Assembly (NCBI RefSeq): GCF_900156655.1
Contig: NZ_FTOG01000003.1
Span: forward strand, 1-64,000
Source of the DNA: Rhodobacter aestuarii
Lineage (GTDB): Bacteria > Pseudomonadota > Alphaproteobacteria > Rhodobacterales > Rhodobacteraceae
Length of the DNA: 64,000 bases
Reading direction: 5' to 3'
In this document: positions 37,605-46,615 of the stretch, one piece after another
How positions within the stretch are numbered: the first letter of the stretch is position 1
Layout: each line of letters starts with the position of its first letter
Program-made: the position numbers and the translations under genes
Notes under the pieces: model-generated
The model's input: the letters and a program-made list of their open reading frames with translations, nothing else
Told to the model about the DNA's origin: nothing
Database searches by the model: none

Positions 37605-39497
37605 TTAGATAGCCCCTTCCGCTTTCAGTTTTGCGGCTTTTTCGGCGTTATACCACCAGAAGTCCGTCTCGCCCAGCGTATAGGGCGGCAAGGTCTCGGG
37701 GTGCTCATACATGTCATAGTAAGCGACGGTGTATTTGTCTTTGTACCATTGCGGCACCCAGAACCGCAGCGCGCGCAACACACGATCAAGCGCATGGACG
37801 CGCGGCAGCAGCTCCTCTTGCGTCTGCGCCTCTTCCACTTTGCGAATGAGCGCATCCACCGCCGGGTTCGCCAGCCCCGCCGCATTGAACACATCCCCCA
37901 CCGCGCCAGAGCCGAAGTATTGCTGCAAGCCAGACCCCGGGATCAGGTCTTGCCCGAAATGGGTGGTGATCAGGTCAAAGTCATGGCTGCGGCGGCGCGC
38001 TTCATATTGCGCATCATCCACGCGGGCCATTTTAGCATCCACGCCAAGCGCGCGCAGGTTTTCGACAAAGGGGTTGATGACCCGGTCAAAGCTTTGACTG
38101 TCATTAAGGAACTCAACGGTCAGAAGCGCGCCTTGCGCATTGCGGCGCATCCCGTCATCGCCCACTTCCCAACCGGCTTCATCCAATAGCGCCGCCGCAC
38201 GGCGCATGTTGCGCCGATCAAGTTGGCGCGCCCCCGAAACCGGGGCCATCACGGCCTCGTCGTTCAGCACACCTTCGGGAAGGTCCGCCGCGAAGGGTTC
38301 AAGCAGCGCCAGTTCCTCTGACCCCGGCGCGCCGCTGGCAGCGAGAGGCGAGTTTTCCCAGATCGAATTGATCCGCGCGTAAAGCCCGTAAAAGAGCGAC
38401 TCGTTTGACCATTCGAAGTTGAACATCAACCCAATCGCTTCGCGCACGCGGATATCGGCAAATTTCTCGCGCCGCAGGTTGATCGCAAAAGCCTGGCCAC
38501 TCGCCACATTGCCATCATGCAACTCATCTTTGACCACATGGCCAGATGTCATTGCCGGGAAGTCATATTGCGTGGCCCAGATGATAGAACTGGTTTCATT
38601 TCGGAAGGTGTAGCTGCCCGATTTGAATCCCTCAAACGCGGCTTGGTAATCGCCGTAATATTCCACCCGGATCCGGTCGAAATTGTTGCGCCCCACATTG
38701 ATCGGAAGGCTCTCCCCCCAATAGTCGGGGTTGCGCTTCCACACGACCGTGCGCCCATCTTTGGCGCTGTCGAACACGTATGGCCCCGAGCCAATCAGCG
38801 CCACTTGGCTTGGCTCGTCCAATGCGAGCCCAGCGTTTTCAAACTGCGCCTTGGAAAAGACCGGCAAGCCGCCCGCCAGTTGGATGATGTCACGGCGCGG
38901 CGCATCGGCCGTGAAGGTGAATTTGATCCGGCGGTCATCGAGCACCTCGGCGCCCGCAATCTGCTGCGCCACCACCGCGCGGAAGCTCGAAAGCCCCTTG
39001 TCGCGCATTTGCTCATAGGAAAAGAGCACATCAGCCACGGTGAGCGGCACCCCATCGGAGAAGGTAATCCCATCGCGTAGGGTGAAGATCACCCAATCCT
39101 TGCTCTCGGGGTATTCAAAGCTCTCGCACAGCAGGCAATACGCCTCTCCCACCGTGTCGGCAGTGCCAGTGAGCATGGTTTCAAGAGGCGCAGAGGCCAG
39201 CGCGGCCGCGCGGCCCTTGATCGTGAAGGGGTTGAAATTGTCAAAGGCCCCCGGCGCCCATTCGGAGATTTCGCCGCCCTTCGGGGCCTCGGGGTTGACG
39301 TAATCAAGATGCGCAAAACCGGGGCCGTATTTCACATCCCCCAAGGTCGCAATCGCCGCGACTGAGACCGTATCCGCCGCTCGCACTTGCGTTGCAACGC
39401 CACCCGCCAGCGCCAAAGCCACAAGCCCCGCGCCCAAAGCGCTCAAAAACCGCCCGCGTTCTTCGATCTGCCGTGCCGCAACCGCTACTCGTGCCAT
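37605..39497 (-). CDS. yejA: Periplasmic peptide-binding protein of the Yej importer
   Basis: A 630-residue extracellular solute-binding protein of family 5. The signal sequence covers about 15-41 (LGAGLVALALAGGVATQVRAAD). The family signature appears in LTVADVLFSYEQM and the ligand-binding region includes YRFNLRREKFADIRVREAIGLMF-like sequence near 335-355. It delivers peptides, possibly cell-wall or antibiotic peptides, to YejB-YejE. I chose the ATG at 39497 because GGGAG lies seven bases upstream; a longer frame to 39590 is not supported. It heads the operon yejA-yejB-yejE-yejF-glycosyltransferase. Confidence 0.93.
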   Translation of the reverse strand: MARVAVAARQIEERGRFLSALGAGLVALALAGGVATQVRAADTVSVAAIATLGDVKYGPGFAHLDYVNPEAPKGGEISEWAPGAFDNFNPFTIKGRAAALASAPLETMLTGTADTVGEAYCLLCESFEYPESKDWVIFTLRDGITFSDGVPLTVADVLFSYEQMRDKGLSSFRAVVAQQIAGAEVLDDRRIKFTFTADAPRRDIIQLAGGLPVFSKAQFENAGLALDEPSQVALIGSGPYVFDSAKDGRTVVWKRNPDYWGESLPINVGRNNFDRIRVEYYGDYQAAFEGFKSGSYTFRNETSSIIWATQYDFPAMTSGHVVKDELHDGNVASGQAFAINLRREKFADIRVREAIGLMFNFEWSNESLFYGLYARINSIWENSPLAASGAPGSEELALLEPFAADLPEGVLNDEAVMAPVSGARQLDRRNMRRAAALLDEAGWEVGDDGMRRNAQGALLTVEFLNDSQSFDRVINPFVENLRALGVDAKMARVDDAQYEARRRSHDFDLITTHFGQDLIPGSGLQQYFGSGAVGDVFNAAGLANPAVDALIRKVEEAQTQEELLPRVHALDRVLRALRFWVPQWYKDKYTVAYYDMYEHPETLPPYTLGETDFWWYNAEKAAKLKAEGAI

Positions 39498-39589
39498 GCC
39501 TATCTCCCTCTTTGCGCCTACTAAAGGGCGTCCGGGCGGCGGGGGCAAGTTGCAATGGTGTGAGCCGTGCGTTGGAGCACGCAAAAGCA

Positions 39590-39616
39590 AAGGGCCGCCC
39601 TATTGGAGCGGCCCTT
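39590..39616 (-). terminator. Terminator of the cytochrome c gene
   Basis: AAGGGCCGC / GCGGCCCTT stem with a nine-base loop; on the minus strand TTTGCTTTTG follows. It lies 30 bases beyond the cytochrome stop codon. The stem is nearly identical to the pepF terminator. Confidence 0.75.
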
Positions 39617-39645
39617 GCAAACCCTGGAATTGGTTTTCTTAGCGC

Positions 39646-40236
39646 TTATTGCGACACAGAGTAGAGATAGGCGATCACGTCTTGGATCGACTGGGTGTCG
39701 TCTTTGAAGCCCGCGAAGGCCATTTTGTTTTTCGGCACTTCGGCTTTCGGCTCGGTCAGGTAAGCGGTCAGGCGGTCAGCGGTCCAGTAACCGGTGTGGC
39801 CTTTCATCGCTTTCGAGTATTTGAAGCCTTCCACCGTGCCGGTGGCGCGGCCCACAACACCATCGAGGTGCGGACCAACAGCGTTTTTGCCGTCAACTTT
39901 GTGGCAGGTTTTGCAGTTCTTTTGGAACACCGCTTCGCCCGCGGTGGCATCCCCTACGATCGTCGCCGGATCGATTTCGGTGAAGGGATCGAGTTCAACG
40001 ACCTCTTCCACTTCTTCGGGCGCAGCAGCCGGGGCGGGCGCGGCCGAGGCGGCCGGCGCGGCTTCGGCGAGCACAACATTGGGATCCATGGCGATCGCAC
40101 GACCGTTTTCGTCGATCGGCACCGAGGTTGCGGGACGCGTGTTAAACAGCGTCGCCGAGGTAAAGGAGATCAATCCATAGAACAGAACCACACCGAACAG
40201 CGTGGCTCCCAACTTCATCATATGCGTCTTGAGCAT
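39646..40236 (-). CDS. Membrane-anchored cytochrome c (c_y/CycM-like)
   Basis: A 196-residue protein with an uncleaved N-terminal membrane anchor (about 10-30), a flexible Ala/Pro/Glu-rich linker (about 55-90) and a class I cytochrome c domain. The heme motif is CKTCH at 108-112 and the sixth ligand is probably Met172 in KMAFAG. This is the plan of cytochrome c_y of Rhodobacter, which carries electrons from the bc1 complex to oxidases or the photosynthetic reaction centre without leaving the membrane. The gene is monocistronic and divergent from pheA. Confidence 0.9.
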   Translation of the reverse strand: MLKTHMMKLGATLFGVVLFYGLISFTSATLFNTRPATSVPIDENGRAIAMDPNVVLAEAAPAASAAPAPAAAPEEVEEVVELDPFTEIDPATIVGDATAGEAVFQKNCKTCHKVDGKNAVGPHLDGVVGRATGTVEGFKYSKAMKGHTGYWTADRLTAYLTEPKAEVPKNKMAFAGFKDDTQSIQDVIAYLYSVSQ

Positions 40237-40436
40237 GGCTCCCCCGCGATTTTCATTCTATTTGCCGTTGCGCGCATCTACGCCCGTCAGGCACGAGATT
40301 TCAAGGATCATATACGCTTCGCGCCAGAATCGGCTGCGTCAAATAGAACCGATTGGCGCCTTTTATGCAGTTAATCGCGCTTTTCCTGCCGCGCAGCTTG
40401 CGCCATTAAGAGAGGCGATCGCAACGGGAGAAGCAC
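40237..40436. other. Divergent intergenic region of cytochrome c and pheA
   Basis: This 200-base region must contain promoters for the minus-strand cytochrome gene and the plus-strand pheA. I see no certain -35 and -10 pair, no leader peptide rich in Phe codons ahead of pheA, and no attenuator hairpin, so pheA is probably not controlled by classical Phe attenuation. Confidence 0.4.
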
Positions 40437-41282
40437 ATGGACAAGATGAACCAAGGTCTCATCGCCTTTCAAGGGGCGCTTGGCTCTTATTCGCATGAAG
40501 CGGCAGAGCGTGCCCGTCCGGGCTTTGCCCCCCTGCCCTGCGCCACATTTGAAGAGGTGATCGAGGCCGTGCGGTCGAGCCGTGCAGATCTGGCGATGCT
40601 GCCAATTGAAAATTCCACCTACGGACGGGTGGCCGATATTCACCGTTTGCTGCCGGAATCGGGCCTGCATATTCTCGACGAGCATTTCTTGCGGGTGCGG
40701 ATTGCGTTGATGAGCCTTGCGGGTACCAAACTTGAAGAGGTCAAGACCGTCCGCGCGCATTTGGTGCTTTTGCCGCAATCGGCCCGGTTCCTGAAAACCC
40801 ATGGAATCACGGGGCTTGCGGCGGCCGATAGCGCGGGCGCTGCGGCCGATCTGGCGCAGACCCGCACGCCCGGCGAGGGGGTTCTGGCCTCCGAACTCGC
40901 GGCGGGCATCCACGGGCTAGAGGTGCTGGCCCGCGATATTGAAGACCACGGCCACAACACGACCCGCTTTTTGGTGATGGGCCGCGAACCCGATCCGCGC
41001 GCCCGTGCGGACAAGATGATGACCACCTTCGTCTTTGAAGTGCGCAACATTCCAGCCGCGCTTTACAAGGCGATGGGCGGCTTTGCGACCAACGGCGTTA
41101 ACATGACAAAGCTGGAAAGCTATATGCTGGATGGCTCCTTCACCGCGACACAGTTTTACGCCGATATCGAAGGCCACCCCGACGATGCGAATGTGAAACT
41201 CGCGCTGGACGAATTGCGCTATTTCACCTCGCATATGCATATTCTGGGCACCTATCCAGCAGACCCCAAACGCTATGACTAA
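40437..41282 (+). CDS. pheA: Prephenate dehydratase
   Basis: A 281-residue monofunctional prephenate dehydratase that makes phenylpyruvate for phenylalanine synthesis. The catalytic domain covers about 5-185, with the motif NTTRFLVM (about 178-185) whose Thr-Arg-Phe is essential in the family. A C-terminal ACT domain (about 200-275, including KLESYMLDGSFTATQFYADIEG) should sense phenylalanine and give feedback inhibition. There is no fused chorismate mutase. It is followed by a terminator shared with the convergent autotransporter gene. Confidence 0.94.
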   Translation: MDKMNQGLIAFQGALGSYSHEAAERARPGFAPLPCATFEEVIEAVRSSRADLAMLPIENSTYGRVADIHRLLPESGLHILDEHFLRVRIALMSLAGTKLEEVKTVRAHLVLLPQSARFLKTHGITGLAAADSAGAAADLAQTRTPGEGVLASELAAGIHGLEVLARDIEDHGHNTTRFLVMGREPDPRARADKMMTTFVFEVRNIPAALYKAMGGFATNGVNMTKLESYMLDGSFTATQFYADIEGHPDDANVKLALDELRYFTSHMHILGTYPADPKRYD

Positions 41283-41308
41283 AAGGGGGCCGAAGCCCCC
41301 TTTTCTTT
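41282..41308. terminator. Bidirectional terminator between pheA and the autotransporter gene
   Basis: AAAAGGGGGC-CGAA-GCCCCCTTTT, a near-perfect hairpin with A-run and T-run on either side, so it can stop transcription from both directions. Confidence 0.85.
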
Positions 41309-41342
41309 TCAAAACCCCAATGAATAATTGGCCTTAAGCGGC

Positions 41343-43514
41343 TTAGAACCGGGTCTCGTAGCCGATGCGCAGCGTCTTTGTCAGCCCTGCCGAATAAGCG
41401 GTTTGTGCCACCCCCAGATCAAGATTGACGGTCCCGCCCGCCGCAAGACGGTGGTCATAGCCAATTGATGCCTCAAGCCGCGCCTTGTAATTGACTGCAA
41501 GCGCAGGCGCGGTGATCGCCCCAGCGCCGCTCGTGCCACTGATATCATCGGCATCGCGATCCAGATCGACAGACAAGCCGATATCGTAGCGCAGCGTGTC
41601 ACGCGGGCTCAGCACTTGGCGGCCAGAGACGCCGAGCGTCGCCGCCCAAAGATCAACCGATTGCCCCTCCCACGTGACCGGGAAGCCAATATCATTCGCC
41701 TCAGTATAGCCCGCACGTTTCATCCGGCTGCGCTCAAGCCGCAGATACGGCGTCACCTCACCTTGGGCGAGCGGCTTACGCCAGCCAAGTTCAACCGCCG
41801 CCGTCGAGGCACTCAACCGGGTCGTCCCATGGCCCGCCTCGGTGTTGGAAAGCGTGGCCGGGCGCATCACCTCGACATCGCCCGCACCATGCGCCAGCGC
41901 GAGTTTCCACGTCAGCCCCTGACCATTGGCGGGCTCATGGCGCAGATACAGCGCCCCCGCCACCATTTGCCCGTCATAATCGACGGTCTCAATATCGGAC
42001 GAGCCGCTCGACAGGCTCAGCGCGCCACCAAGCGTGAAACCGGGCGCGACGGCCGCCGCAACCCCGATATCGCCAAAGCTGAGCGTGCCGGAGCCAGAGG
42101 CATCCACCACACCAGCCCCAAGGCGCAGCCCGACCGGCACCGGCGCCACACCTGCCACCCCTTTCGACGAAAGCCGCGGCCCGGCGTTGATCAGCCGAAT
42201 TTCATTGGTGCCAACCTGCGCAACTTTCATCAATTGCTGCGCCCCAGCGGCGCCCAAATCGCCCGCCGTCGCAGCCATCGACGCGCCGGTATTCTCCAGA
42301 TCAAGCATCCCCGAGGTGTCGCGGTAGATGAAGGCGCGCGTTCCGCTTAGACCGACAACGGTGGTCCCATCGTCACTGACCGCGCGCGCGTAAGAATAAG
42401 ACGTGCCATTTAGCACCCCCAGATCGGTCATCACCCCATCAACCCAACGAAAGGCGTGCGTCTGATTTCCGCTCGTGAGCGCGTTCCCCACAACCACAGC
42501 CCCGTCCGCGCTCATGTCGGTGGTTTCGGAAGTCAGCCCGCCAAGGGTGCCCAAATCCACCATATTCTCCGCTTGCGTCCACCGAAACGCATGTTGCTGA
42601 GATGAGCCAACTGTGTAGCTCCACCCTGCCACCACAGATCCATCGCTGCTCACAACAAGAGCGCGGCTGCCGTCTCCGCCCAAAGTGCCAAGATCGCCCA
42701 TCACGCCGCCTTCCCAACGGAACGCACGATATTGCGCCGAAGCGATCTGCGCTTCGCCTACGATAACACTGCCATCTAGATTCACGTCAAAAGCCCGGGA
42801 CTCATTGCCTCCAAATGTGCCAAGCTCGACCATCCCGCTAGAATCCCACCGAAAAGCACGTGTATTATAATTTGGAAGAACGTTATGGAGATTGCCGACC
42901 ACAACAGCACCGTCGGCACTAACCGCAGTGGCTTCAGAGCCATTACCGTTCATCACGCCAAGATCGGTCATCACCCCATCTTGCCATCGAAAGGCGTGAT
43001 AAATTGAGGTGGAATTTATCCTGCTTTGCCCGACCACCACACTGCCATCGGCACTTACATCCGTCGCGGTAGAAAACTCTCCGGTCTCTAGTAGGCCTAA
43101 ATCTGTCACGCCCGTGCCGCGCCAGAGGACCGCGTGAAACCGACCCGAAGAATTATAGCTTGCGCCGATAATTGTGCTGCCGTCCGCGCTGACGCCATTG
43201 ACCATCGCATGAGATCCCAAGTGATCAAGCGCTGTGACATTCGCGCCATTGGTCCAGCGCACGGCGTATCTGATAGACGGTGTGCCCCCGAAGCTTGTGC
43301 CCGCAATCACCGACCCATCGGCGCTTACCGCCAGGGCATCAGTCGTAGAATTATCGAGTGCCTCAAGTTCGGTCATGGTGATCGGGGCCGCCTGCCCGAA
43401 CGATAGTCCGGGCAGCAGGCTACAGGCCAAGATGGATGCGAGGAGCAAGCCTTTAAGCGGGCGGCGCGGCGGTGCTGACAATCGGCGGGTTGACTGGTGA
43501 AATAGGTCTTGCAT
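41343..43514 (-). CDS. HAF-repeat autotransporter outer-membrane protein
   Basis: A protein of about 723 residues with a signal sequence (about 22-45), a passenger built from roughly eight repeats of about 45-50 residues, and a C-terminal autotransporter beta-barrel of about 260 residues ending in aromatic residue F. The repeats follow the pattern HAFRW-x-GVMTDLGVLNG...A-x-AVSADGSVVVGQS, the HAF repeat family. The first third of the barrel region contains ARLEASIGYDHRLAAGG near the end. Such proteins are exposed or released at the cell surface; binding partners are unknown. GGAG seven bases before 43514 supports that start; 43517 is an alternative. Confidence 0.87.
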   Translation of the reverse strand: MQDLFHQSTRRLSAPPRRPLKGLLLASILACSLLPGLSFGQAAPITMTELEALDNSTTDALAVSADGSVIAGTSFGGTPSIRYAVRWTNGANVTALDHLGSHAMVNGVSADGSTIIGASYNSSGRFHAVLWRGTGVTDLGLLETGEFSTATDVSADGSVVVGQSRINSTSIYHAFRWQDGVMTDLGVMNGNGSEATAVSADGAVVVGNLHNVLPNYNTRAFRWDSSGMVELGTFGGNESRAFDVNLDGSVIVGEAQIASAQYRAFRWEGGVMGDLGTLGGDGSRALVVSSDGSVVAGWSYTVGSSQQHAFRWTQAENMVDLGTLGGLTSETTDMSADGAVVVGNALTSGNQTHAFRWVDGVMTDLGVLNGTSYSYARAVSDDGTTVVGLSGTRAFIYRDTSGMLDLENTGASMAATAGDLGAAGAQQLMKVAQVGTNEIRLINAGPRLSSKGVAGVAPVPVGLRLGAGVVDASGSGTLSFGDIGVAAAVAPGFTLGGALSLSSGSSDIETVDYDGQMVAGALYLRHEPANGQGLTWKLALAHGAGDVEVMRPATLSNTEAGHGTTRLSASTAAVELGWRKPLAQGEVTPYLRLERSRMKRAGYTEANDIGFPVTWEGQSVDLWAATLGVSGRQVLSPRDTLRYDIGLSVDLDRDADDISGTSGAGAITAPALAVNYKARLEASIGYDHRLAAGGTVNLDLGVAQTAYSAGLTKTLRIGYETRF

Positions 43515-43761
43515 CATCTTGCTCCTTTCTGCCGCCAAGACCTGTCGACTTGGCGAGAGCGCCGGCAAACCGCCGACAGGACTGCGCAAAAGCAATGAAA
43601 CTTGCGCGAAAGCGCAGCATTTTAAACTTTTGTTTAGCCTAAACCCGAAGGAACCCCGGTGTTGCCCGGACAAGATGACGCAGCGCCACCAGTTGACACG
43701 GCGCACAAAAGCACACGCGCGGCGTGCACGCGTGCCGATTAATGTGAGAGAATTTCAGACC
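43515..43761. other. Intergenic region upstream of the autotransporter gene
   Basis: This 247-base stretch carries the autotransporter promoter on the minus strand and the tail of the SRPBCC unit. Its middle (43620-43660) is A/T-rich against the GC-rich background, consistent with a promoter or regulator site. A GCGTGCACGC palindrome lies near 43721-43730. No gene is supported. Confidence 0.35.
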
Positions 43762-44220
43762 TTAAACGGCCCGGGTCTCCAATTCCCGCAGGAAGGATTT
43801 GATCCGCTCGTCATAGCGGCGATCAAGATTGGCCCGCCCAAGCCGCGCCGATTGCAGCAAGAGCCGCGCGCCCAAGGTGCGCGGGCGCACCTCTAGCCCT
43901 GTGGTCAGCCGGGTACGGTTCGGCGCAAGGGTGGTGAAGCCAAGCGAAAGCGTCAATTCAAAGCTCGACGAAGTGCCCGCGTAATCGACCAATGCGGCTG
44001 GCTCAAACCGGGTCACATCGACAATCATCTGCCGCGCGCGCCCACGCAGCATGAAGCCCACATCCCAAGACATGCCCGCGCCTTTGGCTTGCAGCGTATC
44101 CAAGCGGCGCATGGAAACGCCCTTGCGCCGTGCGGCACGCTCGATTGCCGCCAGATCCGTCAGTTGCTCAAAAAGCTGATCGGCGCTCAAGGCCACATCG
44201 ACGCGGTTCGAAAATTTCAT
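43762..44220 (-). CDS. SRPBCC-family (START-like) protein
   Basis: A 152-residue protein of the polyketide cyclase/START-like fold, recognised from KFSNRVDVALSADQLFEQLTDLAAIERAARRKG at the start and LSLGFTTLAPNRTRLTTGLEVRP near 100-120. Members bind hydrophobic ligands in a helix-grip cavity; the ligand is unknown. I chose the internal ATG at 44220; an upstream ATG at 44244 adds eight residues. It lies downstream of nudC on the same strand with a gap of 75 bases. Confidence 0.75.
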   Translation of the reverse strand: MKFSNRVDVALSADQLFEQLTDLAAIERAARRKGVSMRRLDTLQAKGAGMSWDVGFMLRGRARQMIVDVTRFEPAALVDYAGTSSSFELTLSLGFTTLAPNRTRLTTGLEVRPRTLGARLLLQSARLGRANLDRRYDERIKSFLRELETRAV

Positions 44221-44295
44221 GGCTGTCTCCAAATGCGCGCGCACGCCCGCGCGGCATGCTCTGCCCTCGTGCTTGGCCCAAGCGAGGGGCTGGTG

Positions 44296-45246
44296 TCAAT
44301 TGTCCGCCGTCACATCTGGAAAAAGCCAATCTGACAGCATCCACCGCGCCACGGTGCCGGGGCGCGCGGCGCGGATCTCTGGGTCTTCGCCTGCATAGAT
44401 GCGCGCAAGTCGATTGCGCGGCACCCAAAGCGCGGCCTCGATTTCAGCCGGATCAAGGGTGATCGCTTCGCTTGTCGCCTCGCCTGCACAGCCGAGCATC
44501 AGCGAACCGGGGAACGGCCAAGGTTGCGCTGCCAAAAACCGCACGGCGCCAACCTGCACCCCGGTTTCCTCCAACACCTCTCGCCGCACCGCCATTGCAG
44601 GGGTCTCACCGGGCTCCATGAACCCCGCCGGACAAGAATACATTCCCTCGGGCCAGCCGGGAGAGCGGGCGAGCAATACACTATCGCCGCGCGTGATACG
44701 CATGATCACCACCGGGTCGGTACGCGGGAAATGGCTCGCCCCGCAACTGGGGCAAAGCCGCTGCCAACCGCCCTGCGCCAACACACTTGGGCCGCCGCAG
44801 GTTGAACAAAACTGATGCGATTGATGCCAAGCGATCAGCGCGCGCGCCGTGGCGGCAATTTCGCCCGCGCGCGGGTCGAGCCGAGGCAGCACGCCGCGCA
44901 AATCCGCCCAATCGGAACCTTCGGGCGCAGCGGCGCCCTCAGGCAAACTGAGCGCGAAAACCGGCGCGCCCTCGGCCAGTCCCAAAAATATCGGCGCGCC
45001 CGCGCCCTGCACCAAGCTATCTTCCGGGCCGAGCGCCTGAAGCCCCGCACCAACCACCTTGTCGGGCGCAGCACCTTCGGGAGCCAGTAGCGCCGCACCT
45101 TGGCAAAAAGCCACAAACCGCGCCCGAGGCTGCGCCGCCATCTCCGCAAGGGCCACCGTATCGCTGCGCAGATGCGCCGCGCGCTCCAACCCTGCTAGGC
45201 CGCCTGCTCCGACAAAAGCCATCGCCTCTTTTTGCTGCGCCGCCAT
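44296..45246 (-). CDS. nudC: NAD(+)/NADH diphosphatase (RNA decapping) NudC
   Basis: A 316-residue Nudix enzyme that splits NADH to NMNH and AMP and removes NAD caps from RNA. A zinc ribbon with Cys147, Cys150, Cys165 and Cys168 precedes the Nudix box (about 208-230, GFMEPGETPAMAVRREVLEETG), and the NudC-specific motif is present as AAQPWPFP (239-246). The N-terminal domain (1-130) is poorly conserved, as usual. The start could be at 45246 or the ATG 24 bases later. It is divergent from the ABC importer operon. Confidence 0.93.
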   Translation of the reverse strand: MAAQQKEAMAFVGAGGLAGLERAAHLRSDTVALAEMAAQPRARFVAFCQGAALLAPEGAAPDKVVGAGLQALGPEDSLVQGAGAPIFLGLAEGAPVFALSLPEGAAAPEGSDWADLRGVLPRLDPRAGEIAATARALIAWHQSHQFCSTCGGPSVLAQGGWQRLCPSCGASHFPRTDPVVIMRITRGDSVLLARSPGWPEGMYSCPAGFMEPGETPAMAVRREVLEETGVQVGAVRFLAAQPWPFPGSLMLGCAGEATSEAITLDPAEIEAALWVPRNRLARIYAGEDPEIRAARPGTVARWMLSDWLFPDVTADN

Positions 45247-45252
45247 ATCGTT

Positions 45253-45285
45253 GTGCCCTCACGTCAATCTGACGTCTTGTGGCAC
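45253..45285 (+). promoter_or_regulatory. Palindromic operator-like site upstream of the NMT1-type ABC importer
   Basis: A perfect palindrome ACGTCA-ATC-TGACGT at 45261-45275 is framed by GTGCC (45253-45257) and GGCAC (45281-45285), which are also complementary. The nested repeat lies just upstream of nudC's start and about 220 bases before the importer gene. It looks like the binding site of a dimeric regulator, such as a GntR or TetR-type protein, but the regulator is not in this window. Confidence 0.5.
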
Positions 45286-45502
45286 TTCGCATCCGCCTTG
45301 GCCAGAGCCCCTCCCGGCGCAGATTCGTCGGCGAATTCCGCACAACTTTTGCCGAATGGCCCAAAAATCAGGCAGCCGCCGCGTTTTTGCCCGCAGGCCG
45401 CACATTCTCTCCTCTTTTGCTGCTTCTTGAGGCAGCGGCCCCTTCCGACTTCCGCTGCCACAGGCAAGCATTGCCCGAACAAAAACCAATAGGGGATACA
45501 TC

Positions 45503-46507
45503 ATGTTCCACCGCCTTGGCCTGTGCGCGGCGCTGCTGCTGACCGCCTCGCCGCTTGCCGCCGAAACCGCCATGCCTTTCGCACTCGACTGGAAATTCGA
45601 GGGCCCGGCCGCGCCTTATGTGCTGGCCGCCGACAAAGGGTATTACGCGGCCGAAGGGCTGGACGTGACCGTGACCGAAGGCGCAGGCTCGCTTGACGCG
45701 ATTCCGAAAGTGGCGACGGGCGCCTATCCGGTGGGCTTCACCGACATCAACAGCTTGATGAAGTTCCTCGATCAAAACCCCGGCGCGCCGGTCAAAGCGA
45801 TCATGATGATCTATGACAAGCCGCCTTTTGCCGTGGTGGGCCGTAAATCTTTGGGCGTGGAAGCCCCCGCTGATTTGGAAGGCAAAGTGCTTGGCGCACC
45901 GCCGCCGGATGGCGCTTGGGCGCAATTCCCGATCTTTGCCGCCGAAAACGGCCTTGATATGAGCAAAATCACCGTGGAACCCGTTGGCTTCCCGGTGCGC
46001 GAACCGATGCTGGCCGAAGGTAAGGTCGCTGCGATCACCGGCTTTTCTTTCACATCGACGCTCAACGCCGAACGTCTGGGCGTGCCCGCGGATGATGTGA
46101 GCCTGATCCTGATGGCCGATTATGGCGTGGCGCTTTACGGCAACGCGATCATCGTCAACACCGATTTCGCCGCAGACCACCCGACCGAAGTGACTGGCTT
46201 CCTGCGCGCCACTGCCATGGGCTGGAAAGATGCCATCGCAGACCCGGCGGCGGCCGTGGAAGCGCTGGTGGGCAAAAACCCCGCTGCCGATGCGAGCCTT
46301 GAAGAACGTCGTCTTGGCTTGGCGATCTCGGGCAACGTGCTGACCGATTACGTTAAAGAGCACGGTCTGGGCGGCGTGGATGCCGAACGCTTTGCCAAAG
46401 CGATCGACCAGCTTTCGACCACCTATGAGTTCACCACCAAACCGTCGATGGGCGATATATTTGACGCCTCCTTCTTGCCGACGGATGGCAGCCTGAACCT
46501 GCAATAA
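45503..46507 (+). CDS. ABC transporter substrate-binding protein (NMT1/THI5-like)
   Basis: A 334-residue periplasmic binding protein with a signal peptide (about 1-21, ending LAAE). It contains the NMT1/THI5/SsuA pattern: FALDWKFEGPAAPYVLAADKGYYAAEGLDVTVTEG near 26-60 and GAYPVGFTDINSLMKF near 77-92. Ligands of such proteins are thiamine precursors, pyrimidines, taurine or sulfonates. No TPP riboswitch is visible upstream and no thi or ssu gene is adjacent, so the ligand cannot be told. A small hairpin follows the stop codon. Confidence 0.87.
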   Translation: MFHRLGLCAALLLTASPLAAETAMPFALDWKFEGPAAPYVLAADKGYYAAEGLDVTVTEGAGSLDAIPKVATGAYPVGFTDINSLMKFLDQNPGAPVKAIMMIYDKPPFAVVGRKSLGVEAPADLEGKVLGAPPPDGAWAQFPIFAAENGLDMSKITVEPVGFPVREPMLAEGKVAAITGFSFTSTLNAERLGVPADDVSLILMADYGVALYGNAIIVNTDFAADHPTEVTGFLRATAMGWKDAIADPAAAVEALVGKNPAADASLEERRLGLAISGNVLTDYVKEHGLGGVDAERFAKAIDQLSTTYEFTTKPSMGDIFDASFLPTDGSLNLQ

Positions 46508-46524
46508 GACCACGGGATGTGGTC
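46508..46524 (+). other. Short stem-loop between binding-protein and ATPase genes
   Basis: GACCAC-GGGAT-GTGGTC forms a six-base stem directly after the binding-protein stop codon. It has no T-run, so it is more likely an mRNA-stabilising element that raises binding-protein levels above the membrane components than a full terminator. Confidence 0.45.
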
Positions 46525-46615
46525 ATAGGGGCGGCACGGCCTTGTTCCTTCCGCTGTGTCGCCCCGACGAATTCCGGGCCGCGCGTCAAGCGCGCCCGTT
46601 GCCTTTGGGGCTTAC

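Noticed and set aside
45247..45502. TPP riboswitch ahead of the NMT1/THI5-like importer
   Set aside because: The CTGAGA core and partner elements of the THI box are not present.
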